Counted from the stretch's first letter, positions 7,636 through 15,845 are shown. The stretch is DNA of 24,316 nt from an uncultured Acetobacter sp. (GCF_937875265.1 NZ_CALLXM010000071.1:1-24316); one strand, 5' to 3'. Made by a program: numbers and translations. The notes: generated by a model from the letters alone, not told the origin.

Positions 7636-8463
7636 TCAGAGAGCATCCCACAGAGCAATATTGTCAAAGCCGTAGGCGGGCAGGGCTTTGATCAGGGCTG
7701 CGCTGTTCGGTGGCTGGGCCGTGAACCACGCACGGGCGGGTTCTGGCATGGGGGCTGTGTCAGGCAGGGTGCCGAGGATAGTTGCGGTGTGGCGGGCTAC
7801 AGCGTCCGCCGGGTCCAGCCAAGTGATGCCGGGTGGAGCAACCGCCCGCAGCTGGTCCAGCAGGAAGGTGTAGTGCGTGCAGCCAAGCCCGACCGTATCA
7901 AGCTGTGTGGAGCAGTCCCGGGTAAACAGGCCATTGATTTCGGCCCGTATCACATCATCCGGCACGGCGGAGCCGCGGAAAACCTGTTCTGCACAGGCAG
8001 CTAATCCCGGTGCCGCATGCGCGATCAGGGTACAGTCCGGCGCGTACAGAGCCTGAAGTTTGCTCAGATACGGGCGCGTGCTGGTGGCACGGGTGGCCAG
8101 TAAGCCGATAACGTGGGTTTTTGTGGTGCGGGCTGCCCAGCGGATGGGGGGGACACAGCCGATAAACGGCATATCCGGGCAGGCAACGCGCAGCGCGTCC
8201 AGTGCCAGTGTGCTGGCGGTATTGCAGGCCACAACAACCGCCTGCGGGCGTAAACGCCGGATAGCGTCTGAAAGCAGGGAGACAATCCGGTCTGTCAGGA
8301 AGGTATCATCCTGCTCGCCGTATGGAAAAACTGCCGTATCCGCCAGATAGCTGATGGAGGTGGTGGGGCAGAGCGCCCGAATCGCCCTTACAATCCCCAG
8401 GCCACCAATTCCAGAATCAAATGCCAGAATATGTTGAGGGCCGGGGAGAGTAGGGCTGGTCAT
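7636..8463 (-). CDS. murI: Glutamate racemase
   Basis: Interconverts L- and D-glutamate to supply D-Glu for peptidoglycan; a cofactor-independent two-cysteine enzyme of 275 residues, the usual family length. Diagnostic segments are FDSGIGG (Asp16, Ser17), the first catalytic cysteine Cys80 in ACNTAS, and the second, Cys194, in GCTHY with His196 next to it. DTAVFPYG is the substrate-binding loop. The start lies 13 bases after the end of pyrE on the same strand, so the two are likely co-transcribed. Confidence 0.95.
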   Translation of the reverse strand: MTSPTLPGPQHILAFDSGIGGLGIVRAIRALCPTTSISYLADTAVFPYGEQDDTFLTDRIVSLLSDAIRRLRPQAVVVACNTASTLALDALRVACPDMPFIGCVPPIRWAARTTKTHVIGLLATRATSTRPYLSKLQALYAPDCTLIAHAAPGLAACAEQVFRGSAVPDDVIRAEINGLFTRDCSTQLDTVGLGCTHYTFLLDQLRAVAPPGITWLDPADAVARHTATILGTLPDTAPMPEPARAWFTAQPPNSAALIKALPAYGFDNIALWDAL

Positions 8464-8476
8464 GGGGGAAGAAAAC

Positions 8477-9238
8477 TCAGGCAGGCTTGTCTTTGTTCGC
8501 CTTGAAGGCCGCAGCTTCTTCCAGGCTGCCTACGCCGCCATGCCGTGCGGACCATGCAGCAGGATTTTCAAGAAAGCGCCGCACTTCTGCCGCAGCGTCT
8601 TCCGAGAAGTAAGGCCGTGTTGAGCAGGCTTCCAGCACATCCCACCATGTGCACAGGGCGTGCAGGGAGATGTTCATGTTTGTCAGAGACTGGTGGGCAC
8701 CTGGGAAGACACCGTAATAGAAGATGACAAAAGCATGATTGATCAGCGCACCAGCGTCCCGCAGAGCATTGGCGAAGGCAACCTTGGACGCTCCATCAGT
8801 GGTGAGGTCTTCCACCAGCAGGGTACGCATGCCTTCAGGCACATCGCCTTCAATCTGGGCGTTACGGCCAAAACCCTTCGGCTTTTTGCGGACATAAGCC
8901 ATCGGCAGCATCATGCGGTCTGCCATCCATGCGGCGAAGGGGATCCCTGCGGTTTCCCCCCCCACAACGGCTTCAAGGCTTTCATACCCCACATGACGAC
9001 CGATTTTTTCCACACCCAGTTCCATGATCTTGGCGCGGGCGCGCGGGAAAAAGATGATGCGGCGGCAGTCAATATAAACCGGGGATTTCCAGCCCGAAGT
9101 CAGCGTGTAAGGCTCTTCGGGGCGAAAATTGATGGCTTTGATTTCCAGCAGCAGACGTGCCGTGCACAGGGCCGCATCGCGGTCCCAGTCGCTGGTCTGG
9201 CCAGAATGAGGGGCGGCCAGGTTTGCGGGTGACGTCAT
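8477..9238 (-). CDS. pyrE: Orotate phosphoribosyltransferase
   Basis: Transfers the phosphoribosyl group of PRPP to orotate, giving OMP in pyrimidine synthesis. The PRPP-binding loop is VEDLTTDGAS at residues 142-151, the conserved lysine-rich segment is YVRKKPKG at 115-122, and TLTSGWKSPVYID near 45-57 is the usual N-terminal substrate region. The ATG at 9238 (253 residues) is preferred over an upstream in-frame ATG at 9313 because AAGGAAG lies 7 bases before it. The C-terminal tail beyond about residue 220 is longer than in compact OPRTs. First gene of a pair with murI. Confidence 0.94.
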   Translation of the reverse strand: MTSPANLAAPHSGQTSDWDRDAALCTARLLLEIKAINFRPEEPYTLTSGWKSPVYIDCRRIIFFPRARAKIMELGVEKIGRHVGYESLEAVVGGETAGIPFAAWMADRMMLPMAYVRKKPKGFGRNAQIEGDVPEGMRTLLVEDLTTDGASKVAFANALRDAGALINHAFVIFYYGVFPGAHQSLTNMNISLHALCTWWDVLEACSTRPYFSEDAAAEVRRFLENPAAWSARHGGVGSLEEAAAFKANKDKPA

Positions 9239-9340
9239 GAAGCGCTTCCTTGAATTTGGCAGTTGGAATTTGCTTTGGCATAGCCCCGGGCGGCCTGAAA
9301 ATCTATGCTTCATCTCAGTCTTGCGTGCCGGAATGAGAAA

Positions 9341-10264
9341 ATGACCTTCTCTGTGACAAAGTTGGCGCCCGTATGGGTGGTAGAGGCCTCATTGGGGCAG
9401 GACCCCGGACCAGCTTATGTGCTGGCCTCCCGCCTTGGGTGCCTGTTCCGCCGTGTGCGGATGGAAATGCTCGCACTCGATTCGTTTCTGGAAGAACGGC
9501 GGGAGCCGGGGTTGATTCTCACATCCGGCTGGCGCTCGGGTTATGCGGCCCTTAAAGCCGGACGCCGGGCGGGGTGCCCGGTGGTGTGGTGCGTGCGGCA
9601 TGAAGGCCGGTCCGCTCCCATGCTGCGCTCGTTGCCGTTTGATCTTGTTGTCGCACCATCCCCTGCAGCTCCTACCGCTCGGTTCTGCCCAATACTGGGG
9701 CCAATGACGATCATCTCCCCCGCTTCTCTGGCCCGTGCGGGTAAGGCATGGCGGGAGCGGCTGGAGCATTTGCCGCATCCGCGCGTGACGGTGCTTGTGG
9801 GGGCAAACGCGTATCGCACGCAGGAAGAGGCTCTGTTGCTGGGGAAAAAGCTGGCGGATCTGGTCAACCGGCAAGGTGGGTCAGTGTTGCTCGTCGTGCG
9901 GGATGACAGCAGGCCCGAGCTTACAGACGCCTTCATAATAGGAATTTCAGATACAGTTCTGCTAGTCTGGCGGCAGGGTGAGCCGGATGAGGATCCGTTT
10001 CTGGGCTTTATGGCCTGTTCTGACTGTGTGGTAGTGGCTGGTGGTGACAGCGCGATGCTGGCTGAAGCCTGTGTTTCAGATATGCCCGTGTATCTAATGG
10101 AGCGTGAGCAGGATTTGCGCGGGATACGCGGTAGAGTGGCGCGCCGACTGGTGGAGGACGGGCATTTAAGGTTTTTAAAGGACACTCTTTCACCGTGGCC
10201 ACGATTGGCGCTGGATGAGGCCGGCCGTGTGGCTGCTATTCTGAGAAGCCGCTGGGCACTCTAG
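9341..10264 (+). CDS. Mitochondrial-fission ELM1 family protein
   Basis: About 307 residues with the pattern of the bacterial ELM1-like family: VWVVEASLGQDPGPAYVLASRLG at the N-terminus, a central VLVGANAYRTQEEALLLGKKLA segment, and VVAGGDSAMLAEACVSDMPVYLM near the C-terminus. The last resembles the nucleotide-sugar-binding half of GT-B proteins. The plant relative recruits a dynamin to mitochondria; the bacterial role is not established. I chose the ATG at 9341 because GGAATGAG precedes it; an in-frame ATG at 9305 has no ribosome site. Divergent from pyrE. The downstream stretch 10265-10405 is comparatively AT-rich and shows no gene. Confidence 0.7.
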   Translation: MTFSVTKLAPVWVVEASLGQDPGPAYVLASRLGCLFRRVRMEMLALDSFLEERREPGLILTSGWRSGYAALKAGRRAGCPVVWCVRHEGRSAPMLRSLPFDLVVAPSPAAPTARFCPILGPMTIISPASLARAGKAWRERLEHLPHPRVTVLVGANAYRTQEEALLLGKKLADLVNRQGGSVLLVVRDDSRPELTDAFIIGISDTVLLVWRQGEPDEDPFLGFMACSDCVVVAGGDSAMLAEACVSDMPVYLMEREQDLRGIRGRVARRLVEDGHLRFLKDTLSPWPRLALDEAGRVAAILRSRWAL

Positions 10265-10405
10265 CGGCGCATATCCGGCATAAGCTTGATGTGTAAAAAC
10301 TTGTGATCTGAAGAACGTTAATAAAGACGCATTCTCGCTTGCATATAAAGAGGAATTAGCGTTTAATCTTCGTAGTTGAGAGTGATTATTAATAAGGATA
10401 GTGAT

Positions 10406-10645
10406 GTGGCTGTTGAACTAAGTCGGATCGCACGTCAATGCGAGCGAGCTGTCGTCACAGCGTATCAGGAACTGCGTGAAGTTGGCACAGAGGATGTGAC
10501 TGCTTTTCATGCTTGCACAACTCTGTATCGCATTCATCATCCTGAATCGTCCCTGAACGAAGCCCGACGTCTGGTCTCTGAATGGATTGATCATCACGTA
10601 GTGCGTGAGTCTAAGTCTCCGACAAAAGGCTGCGATTGCGACTGA
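10406..10645 (+). CDS. Small protein of unknown function
   Basis: I do not recognise this protein. From the GTG at 10406 it has 79 residues: mostly predicted helix (ELSRIARQCERAVVTAYQEL, then LNEARRLVSEWIDHH), acidic and basic in turn, no membrane segment or signal peptide, and a tail ending GCDCD with two cysteines spaced CxC. The GTG is chosen because AAGGAT (10394-10399) sits 6 bases before it; upstream TTG (10376) and GTG (10382) starts in frame have no suitable site. A strong terminator 40 bases after the stop supports a real transcript. A helix-rich nucleic-acid or protein binder is possible but unsupported. Confidence 0.65.
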   Translation: MAVELSRIARQCERAVVTAYQELREVGTEDVTAFHACTTLYRIHHPESSLNEARRLVSEWIDHHVVRESKSPTKGCDCD

Positions 10646-10685
10646 CCTGATTAGTCAGGAGCACGAATTATTATGTGCGTATGAG

Positions 10686-10719
10686 AAGCCAGATCGGGAT
10701 CCCCGGTCTGGCTTTTTTT
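10686..10719 (+). terminator. Rho-independent terminator after the small gene
   Basis: AAGCCAGA (10686-10693) pairs with TCTGGCTT (10707-10714). The inner CGGG/CCCG bases extend the stem with a mismatch, and a run of seven T starts at the stem end (10713-10719). Confidence 0.93.
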
Positions 10720-10834
10720 ATTATGTGGAAAATGGTGTTGTTGAGCCTCTGGCCGCTATAGAGAGCGGCGTCGGTTTGTCACGAATAGTCCAAGTCTCCT
10801 TTTCCGTGACATAGCCATGACCGTAAAGTCAGTC

Positions 10835-10867
10835 TTGCGCCTGAAAGCGTTTGCTTTTCAGGCGCAA
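10835..10867. terminator. Terminator-like hairpin between the small gene and aarA
   Basis: TTGCGCCTGAAA (10835-10846) and TTTCAGGCGCAA (10856-10867) form a perfect 12-base stem with a 9-base loop. On the plus strand a short TTTT follows; on the minus strand, downstream of the citrate synthase stop, no T-run follows. It may end the citrate synthase transcript by another route or be the 3' end of a short plus-strand RNA. Confidence 0.65.
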
Positions 10868-10909
10868 TTTTAGTTGGTGGTCTTTTAAAAGCTGACGCTC
10901 AGAAAAATC

Positions 10910-12220
10910 TTAGCGTTTGTCGAGGTTCACAAAGTCTCTTTCCGGTGAGCCAATGTAGAGCTGGCGGGGGCGACAGATACGCTGGCCCGGTTCCTCAATC
11001 ATTTCCTTCCACTGGCTGACCCAGCCGGTGGTGCGAGCCACGGCAAACAGCACTGTGAACATGCTGGTGGGAATGCCCATGGCTTTCAGGATGATGCCTG
11101 AATAGAAATCGACGTTCGGATAGAGTTTCCGCTGTACGAAATAATCATCACTGATGGCGATTTTCTCAAGCTCAATGGCCAGATCCAGCAGCGGATCATC
11201 CTTGATGCCCAGTTCACCCAGCACTTCGTGGCAGGTTTTCTGCATGATCTTCGCGCGCGGATCGAAGTTCTTATAAACCCGGTGGCCAAAGCCCATCAGC
11301 TTCACACCACTGGATTTGTCTTTCACCTTGGCGATGAAGTCAGGGATGTTTTCTTTGCTGCCAATGGAGGCCAGCATTTTTAGAACAGCCTCGTTTGCAC
11401 CACCATGAGCGGGTCCCCACAGGGCGGCGATACCAGCAGAAATACAGGCAAACGGGTTGGCCCCCGTGGAGCCTGCCATCCGCACGGTGGAGGTGGAGGC
11501 ATTCTGTTCATGGTCTGCATGCAGGATCAGAATCCGGTTCATGGCGCGGGCCAGAACGGGGTTGATCTTGTAGGGTTCGGAAACCCGCGCAAACATCATG
11601 GAAAGGAGATTTTCTGCGTAGTTCAGGTCATTACGCGGATAGATGAAGGCTTCACCCTGAGTGTATTTGTAGGCCCATGCTGCGATGGTCGGGATTTTGG
11701 CAATCAGGCGCATAGCCGCGAGGTCACGGTTTGCTTTGATCGCAATGTCACTGGCGTCCGGATAGAATGCGGACAGCGCTCCAACCGTGCCGCACAGAAT
11801 AGCCATTGGGTGAGCATCACGCCGGAACCCATTGAAGAAGTTTCGGATCTGCTCGTGCAGCAGCGTGTGGTTTGTCAGGGTGTTTGAGAACTTCTGAAAG
11901 TCAGCTGCGTTTGGCAGTTCACCATTCAGAAGGAGGTGGATCACCTCTTCATAGGAAGCATTTTCTGCAAGCTGGGCAATGGGATAGCCACGGTGCAGAA
12001 GAACGCCTTTTTCCCCGTCAATAAAGGTAATTTTGCTGGAACAGGACGCCGTCTCGCCATAGCCGGGATCATAGGTAAACACACCCATGTCAGCGGGAAG
12101 CTTGCGAATATCGACAACATCCGCGCCGAGCGTGCCTGAAAGGACCGGCAGATCCGCTGTCCGCCCACCGAGCGATATGGTTGCGTTAGACCGCTGACCT
12201 TCATTCTGCAAAGCGCTCAT
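10910..12220 (-). CDS. aarA: Citrate synthase (acetic acid resistance protein AarA)
   Basis: Condenses acetyl-CoA and oxaloacetate to citrate; 436 residues, the Gram-negative type II length. The catalytic residues can be placed as His272 (GPAHGG), His313 (GFGHRVY) and Asp371 (NVDFYSG). The sequence is very close to what I recall of A. aceti AarA, including its KLPADMGVFTYDPGYGETA start region and YIG..RDF.. end. The ATG at 12220 is chosen because AGAAGGAA lies about 8 bases before it and the homologue starts there; the frame extends to 12334 without support. With AarC it forms the acetate-oxidising cycle. It lies 150 bases after sixA on the same strand, so it may share that operon or have its own promoter. 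Confidence 0.97.
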   Translation of the reverse strand: MSALQNEGQRSNATISLGGRTADLPVLSGTLGADVVDIRKLPADMGVFTYDPGYGETASCSSKITFIDGEKGVLLHRGYPIAQLAENASYEEVIHLLLNGELPNAADFQKFSNTLTNHTLLHEQIRNFFNGFRRDAHPMAILCGTVGALSAFYPDASDIAIKANRDLAAMRLIAKIPTIAAWAYKYTQGEAFIYPRNDLNYAENLLSMMFARVSEPYKINPVLARAMNRILILHADHEQNASTSTVRMAGSTGANPFACISAGIAALWGPAHGGANEAVLKMLASIGSKENIPDFIAKVKDKSSGVKLMGFGHRVYKNFDPRAKIMQKTCHEVLGELGIKDDPLLDLAIELEKIAISDDYFVQRKLYPNVDFYSGIILKAMGIPTSMFTVLFAVARTTGWVSQWKEMIEEPGQRICRPRQLYIGSPERDFVNLDKR

Positions 12221-12235
12221 GATGTTTCCTTCTGC

Positions 12236-12261
12236 ATTATAGGACCGCAGACTTGTTGCGG
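12236..12261 (-). promoter_or_regulatory. Consensus -10 box and small dyad just before aarA
   Basis: On the minus strand TATAAT (12241 down to 12236) is a perfect -10 hexamer. Immediately upstream is the dyad CCGCA/TGCGG (12245-12249 and 12257-12261). No good -35 hexamer lies 16-18 bases further up, and a start here would leave a leader of only about 8-10 bases, so use as a promoter is doubtful. The dyad may be an operator or chance. Confidence 0.25.
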
Positions 12262-12370
12262 CCTGCTGTCTGATTCTTGTCTCCGATCCAGAAAGAAACA
12301 GGAAGCTGGTGGGCGATAAACCGCGCGTTATCAAAAAGGGTTATGCTGAGAAAACCGGGCTTTCCTTGGG

Positions 12371-12898
12371 TTAGGGTCGCGCGAATGTGTCCAAAGTCAG
12401 GCTTTTCTCATCGCATTCAGCCCATCCTGGCGCGTCATCTGTGTTTTCAGACCCCCACATATGGAAGAGAGCCAGAGAGGCCGGTGCGAATCCCGGATCG
12501 AGCACAACGGCCTGATCATCCAGATAACGAGCCAGTGCGGAGATGCCGGGATTATGTCCGACCAGCAGCACGGTGCGGGCTTCAGCCGGGGCTTGCCGGA
12601 TACGCTCTAGCAGGGCGGCAGGCGGGGCTTCATAAATATCCGGGCAGAACTGGGTGGGAAGTGCTGGTGGTGACTGGAAAGGCCCCAGAGCCGCGAGTGT
12701 TTCCCGTGTACGGCGTGCCGGGCTACATAAAATAAAGTCGGGGGACAGCGCGTGCTCTCTGAGCCATGCGCCACAGCGGCTGGCAGCAAGATGTCCTTCA
12801 GTTGTCAGTGCGCGGGCCAGATCAGCCTGTTCACTGAAATCATCCCCCGGAGGCCTGACGGCTTCAGCATGCCGCAGCAGCAGAAGGCGGCGTGTCAC
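12371..12898 (-). CDS. sixA: SixA-type phosphohistidine phosphatase (AarB equivalent)
   Basis: A 175-residue histidine-phosphatase-superfamily protein of the small SixA type, which removes phosphate from histidine of phosphotransfer proteins. Catalytic signature: LRHAEA with Arg9 and His10 (the phosphoacceptor), Arg62 in SPARRTRET, and His115 in LLVGHNPG. The start is a GTG at 12898 that overlaps the chorismate mutase stop in GTGA, implying translational coupling. From memory, the A. aceti acetate-resistance cluster carries such a protein, AarB, next to AarA; its substrate there is not known to me. Confidence 0.88.
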   Translation of the reverse strand: MTRRLLLLRHAEAVRPPGDDFSEQADLARALTTEGHLAASRCGAWLREHALSPDFILCSPARRTRETLAALGPFQSPPALPTQFCPDIYEAPPAALLERIRQAPAEARTVLLVGHNPGISALARYLDDQAVVLDPGFAPASLALFHMWGSENTDDAPGWAECDEKSLTLDTFARP

Positions 12899-13221
12899 TT
12901 TGCCGCCGAATCGGAAGACTGCTGCGCAATAGCCTCATGATGGCGAATGACTTCATGAATAATAAAGTTGAGAAATTTTTCAGCGAAGTCCGGGTCCAGA
13001 TGGGCTTCTTCTGCCAGAGTGCGCAGGCGGGTTATCTGGCGTGATTCTCTGGCCGGGTCTGCTGGCGGCATACCATAATGGGCTTTAAGCGCGCCAACGG
13101 CTTTGGTGCAGCGGAAGCGTTCTGCCAGCATGGAAATAAGGGCAGAGTCGATATTGTCGATGCTGCAACGGAGGTCCAGCAGGGCATCAGCGGGAGAAGG
13201 CTGGTCGGTCACGATTTGCAC
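12895..13221 (-). CDS. Chorismate mutase, AroQ class
   Basis: Converts chorismate to prephenate for phenylalanine and tyrosine synthesis. The 108-residue length fits a free-standing all-helical AroQ enzyme. Expected active-site residues are visible: Arg18 (LDLRCSID), Arg35 and Arg37 (ERFRCTKAVG), Lys46 (ALKAHYGMP) and Arg58/Glu59 (ARESRQ). The start is GTG at 13221 or GTG at 13212; neither has a strong ribosome site. The stop overlaps the sixA start. No other aromatic-pathway gene is nearby. Confidence 0.85.
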   Translation of the reverse strand: MQIVTDQPSPADALLDLRCSIDNIDSALISMLAERFRCTKAVGALKAHYGMPPADPARESRQITRLRTLAEEAHLDPDFAEKFLNFIIHEVIRHHEAIAQQSSDSAAK

Positions 13222-13277
13222 GGTTCTTTGTTTCTGTTTCTATTTCGTAATATACAAGGGTGGTTTGAGCAAGACTA

Positions 13278-14021
13278 TTACAAGCTTACTCCGATATCTT
13301 CCATAAAATTAGCAGGCACATCCAGCCAGGCAAGATGGCCGCCTTTTCCTGCGCCGGTATCTGTAAAAATAGCCTGCCCCCCGGCGCGACCGGGAATGGT
13401 CAGCGGGCAGCCGTTTGTGGAGCGCTGGTCATGCCCGCAATAGACGGTATAGCCAGTGGGAATGTGGTTGACCCAGTTCAGGCACCGTTCGGGAAAGCCG
13501 TCTTTCTGCATTCTGTTGGTTGTCTCACCAAAAAGGGCACGGGAAAGCAGAAAAGTCACGCGCCCTAGCGCTGGTGGAGGCGGCTCCATCAGCATGCGGA
13601 CATCAAAGGCTCCGTGTACAAACAGCATCCGGCCCAGCGCCAGCCAGGCAGGAGCGTCCTGCAGCATATCCAGCGCAAATTCCAGCACATCAGCGTTTTC
13701 CGGTTGGTGCAGTTGCGCCAGTGTGGCTTCCAACGGAGGGTCTGGTCTTAGTTTCTTGCCCAGCAGGGCACGCCCCAGCTTGCGGTCATGGTTGCCAATC
13801 AGAAACATGCCGCGGCCTTTGGCCATTACATCGTGCATCAGCCTGAGCACGCCCGCGCTGTCCGGGCCGTAATCTACAAGGTCACCCAGCTGGATGATGA
13901 ACCGGTCCGTGGCAATGGCATGGCGGAAAGCCTGCAGATCTCCATGCACGTCTCCCACAATGCGGAGTCCTTTCCGCAGTGCCGCTTTCACGTTTTCGTC
14001 AAGGAAGAGGCCTGTGTACAT
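13278..14021 (-). CDS. Metallophosphoesterase of the PPP/PrpE-like family
   Basis: A 247-residue calcineurin-like phosphoesterase. All the two-metal motifs are present: GDVHG (Asp24, His26), GDLVDYG at 46-52, GNHD at 76-79, FVHG with His136, and GHDQRS with His197. The set resembles serine/threonine phosphatases and diadenosine tetraphosphatases such as PrpE and ApaH; which substrate is used cannot be read. No signal peptide, so cytoplasmic. The ATG at 14021 has AAAGGTGG upstream. It heads a same-strand run with chorismate mutase (56-base gap), sixA and aarA, divergent from aarC. Confidence 0.88.
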   Translation of the reverse strand: MYTGLFLDENVKAALRKGLRIVGDVHGDLQAFRHAIATDRFIIQLGDLVDYGPDSAGVLRLMHDVMAKGRGMFLIGNHDRKLGRALLGKKLRPDPPLEATLAQLHQPENADVLEFALDMLQDAPAWLALGRMLFVHGAFDVRMLMEPPPPALGRVTFLLSRALFGETTNRMQKDGFPERCLNWVNHIPTGYTVYCGHDQRSTNGCPLTIPGRAGGQAIFTDTGAGKGGHLAWLDVPANFMEDIGVSL

Positions 14022-14318
14022 CTGCTGTTATCCACCTTTCTCCTTTCCATGTAGGCGCCACAGGCAGAAGCAGGGAAGGGAGAAGCAGTAATTTTTTGTG
14101 AGAGGGTGTTTTGTGCACAACCATGTGACGCGCCACGCCTGAGGTTTTCTGCCTACGCTACGCGCATCATCCGGCCCCGCAGGAGTGCCGGTGGGAAGGG
14201 GCGGAGCAATGGGATATAGCGTGATAGAGCAAGGTGTTATACCGCGTCTGTGTGCTTCATGCCTATTTGGTCCGCTTCGCGTCGGAACAGGAATAATAAA
14301 AGAACAGGAAGGCCTCTC
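14022..14318. promoter_or_regulatory. Divergent intergenic region upstream of aarC
   Basis: About 297 bases between the starts of the metallophosphoesterase and aarC. Seen here: a 10-base palindrome TTGTGCACAA (14111-14120) that could be an operator, a GC-rich imperfect hairpin around 14170-14205, and the aarC ribosome site AGGAAGG (about 7 bases before the ATG). No convincing -35/-10 pair could be picked by eye. No small gene or RNA gene is supported. The length suggests separate promoters for both directions. Confidence 0.4.
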
Positions 14319-15836
14319 ATGAAAGAGCGCATTCGTAACGTCGCCCTGCGCAGTAAAGTTTGCTCTGCAGAAGCTGCTGCTGAACTCATCCGACCCGGTG
14401 CGGTTGTGGGGGCCAGCGGTTTTACCGGAGCGGGTTATCCTAAAGCTGTGCCGGAAGCTCTGGCCGGACTGATGGAGCAGGCACACGCACGGGGTGAAGA
14501 GTACCGTATTAATCTGATTACAGGCGCTTCAACCGGCCCGCAGCTGGATGGTGTTCTGGCAAAAGTAAATGGTGTGGCGTTCCGCTCTCCCTTCAACACG
14601 GATGCGGCCATGCGCAACCGTATTAATGAGGGCGAGACAGAGTATTTCGATACGCATCTTGGCCAGGTTGCAGGGCGTGCAGAGCAGGGCAATTACGGTA
14701 AGTTCGATATTGCCCTGGTTGAAGCTACAGCCATTACCGAAGAGGGTGGGATTATTCCTACATCTTCGGTCGGGAACTCTCAGACCTTTCTGGATATTGC
14801 CGATAAGGTTATTCTTGAAGTCAATGAGTGGCAGAACCCGGGTCTGGAAGGCATTCACGATATCTGGGATGGCAATGTGAGCGGGATGCCGCCGCGTGAC
14901 ATCATTCCCCTGCTGACGGCAGACGGTCGGATGGGCGGACCAGCCCTGCGGGTAAACCCGGACAAGATTGTTGGTATTGTCAAATCCAACGACAGGGACC
15001 GTAACGCACCATTTGCTGCTCCGGATGAAAATGCACGCGCTATTGCCGGGCATCTGCTTGATTTCTTCAGCCATGAAGTCAAACAGAATCGCCTGCCGCC
15101 ATCTCTGCTGCCTTTGCAGTCCGGGGTGGGGAATGTTGCAAATGCCGTGCTGGAAGGGCTGAACGAAGGCCCGTTTGAAAATCTGGTTGGGTATAGTGAA
15201 GTCATTCAGGACGGCATGCTGGCCATGCTGGACTCTGGTCGGATGCGGGTTGCGTCTGCAACATCGTTCTCTCTCAGCCCGGACGCGGCAGAAGAGATCA
15301 ACAACCGCATGGATTTCTTCCGCACCAAGATCATTCTGCGCCAGCAGGATGTGAGCAACAGCCCCGGCGTGATCCGTCGGCTGGGCTGTATTGCCATGAA
15401 CGGCATGATTGAAGCCGACATCTATGGCAACGTGAACTCCACGCGTGTGATGGGTTCCAAAATGATGAACGGGATTGGCGGGTCCGGCGATTTTGCCCGG
15501 AGCTCCTACCTGTCCATCTTCCTGTCTCCCTCCACGGCCAAGGGCGGCAAGATTTCCGCTATTGTGCCTATGGCTGCGCATGTGGACCACATCATGCAGG
15601 ACACCCAGATTTTTGTAACGGAGCAGGGGCTGGCAGATCTGCGCGGGCTTTCACCCGTTCAGCGGGCGCAGCAGATTATCACGCACTGTGCACACCCGGA
15701 TTACAAGCCAATGTTGCAGGATTATTTTGCCCGGGCACTTAAGGACTCGTTCGGCAAACATACGCCGCACCTGTTGCAGGAAGCCCTGTCCTGGCATCAG
15801 CGATTTGTGGAAACGGGAAGCATGCTGCCGGCCTGA
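14319..15836 (+). CDS. aarC: Succinyl-CoA:acetate CoA-transferase
   Basis: Transfers CoA from succinyl-CoA to acetate, replacing succinyl-CoA synthetase in the acetic-acid-bacterial citric acid cycle and removing cytosolic acetate. It has 505 residues and is near-colinear with A. aceti AarC as I recall it (start ERIRNVALRSKVC, end HTPHLLQEALSWHQRF). The catalytic glutamate that forms the acyl-glutamyl/CoA thioester is Glu294 in VGYSEVIQDG, the same number as in A. aceti, which confirms the ATG at 14319. Glycine-rich CoA-binding loops such as GSGDFARSS are intact. Divergent from the run that ends in aarA. Confidence 0.97.
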   Translation: MKERIRNVALRSKVCSAEAAAELIRPGAVVGASGFTGAGYPKAVPEALAGLMEQAHARGEEYRINLITGASTGPQLDGVLAKVNGVAFRSPFNTDAAMRNRINEGETEYFDTHLGQVAGRAEQGNYGKFDIALVEATAITEEGGIIPTSSVGNSQTFLDIADKVILEVNEWQNPGLEGIHDIWDGNVSGMPPRDIIPLLTADGRMGGPALRVNPDKIVGIVKSNDRDRNAPFAAPDENARAIAGHLLDFFSHEVKQNRLPPSLLPLQSGVGNVANAVLEGLNEGPFENLVGYSEVIQDGMLAMLDSGRMRVASATSFSLSPDAAEEINNRMDFFRTKIILRQQDVSNSPGVIRRLGCIAMNGMIEADIYGNVNSTRVMGSKMMNGIGGSGDFARSSYLSIFLSPSTAKGGKISAIVPMAAHVDHIMQDTQIFVTEQGLADLRGLSPVQRAQQIITHCAHPDYKPMLQDYFARALKDSFGKHTPHLLQEALSWHQRFVETGSMLPA

Positions 15837-15845
15837 ACGGGCCGG
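15828..15845 (+). terminator. Short GC-rich hairpin at the end of aarC
   Basis: CCGGCC (15828-15833) pairs with GGCCGG (15840-15845), with the aarC stop codon in the loop. No T-run follows. It sits between convergent genes only 25 bases apart and may serve as a weak or bidirectional terminator. Confidence 0.35.

Noticed and set aside
10605..10814. A 69-codon open frame overlapping the small gene and running through the terminator
   Set aside because: It passes through a strong terminator hairpin and lacks a ribosome site.
14529..15590. A 353-codon open frame antisense to aarC
   Set aside because: aarC is certain, and the antisense translation is low-complexity His/Gln-rich without family features or ribosome site.
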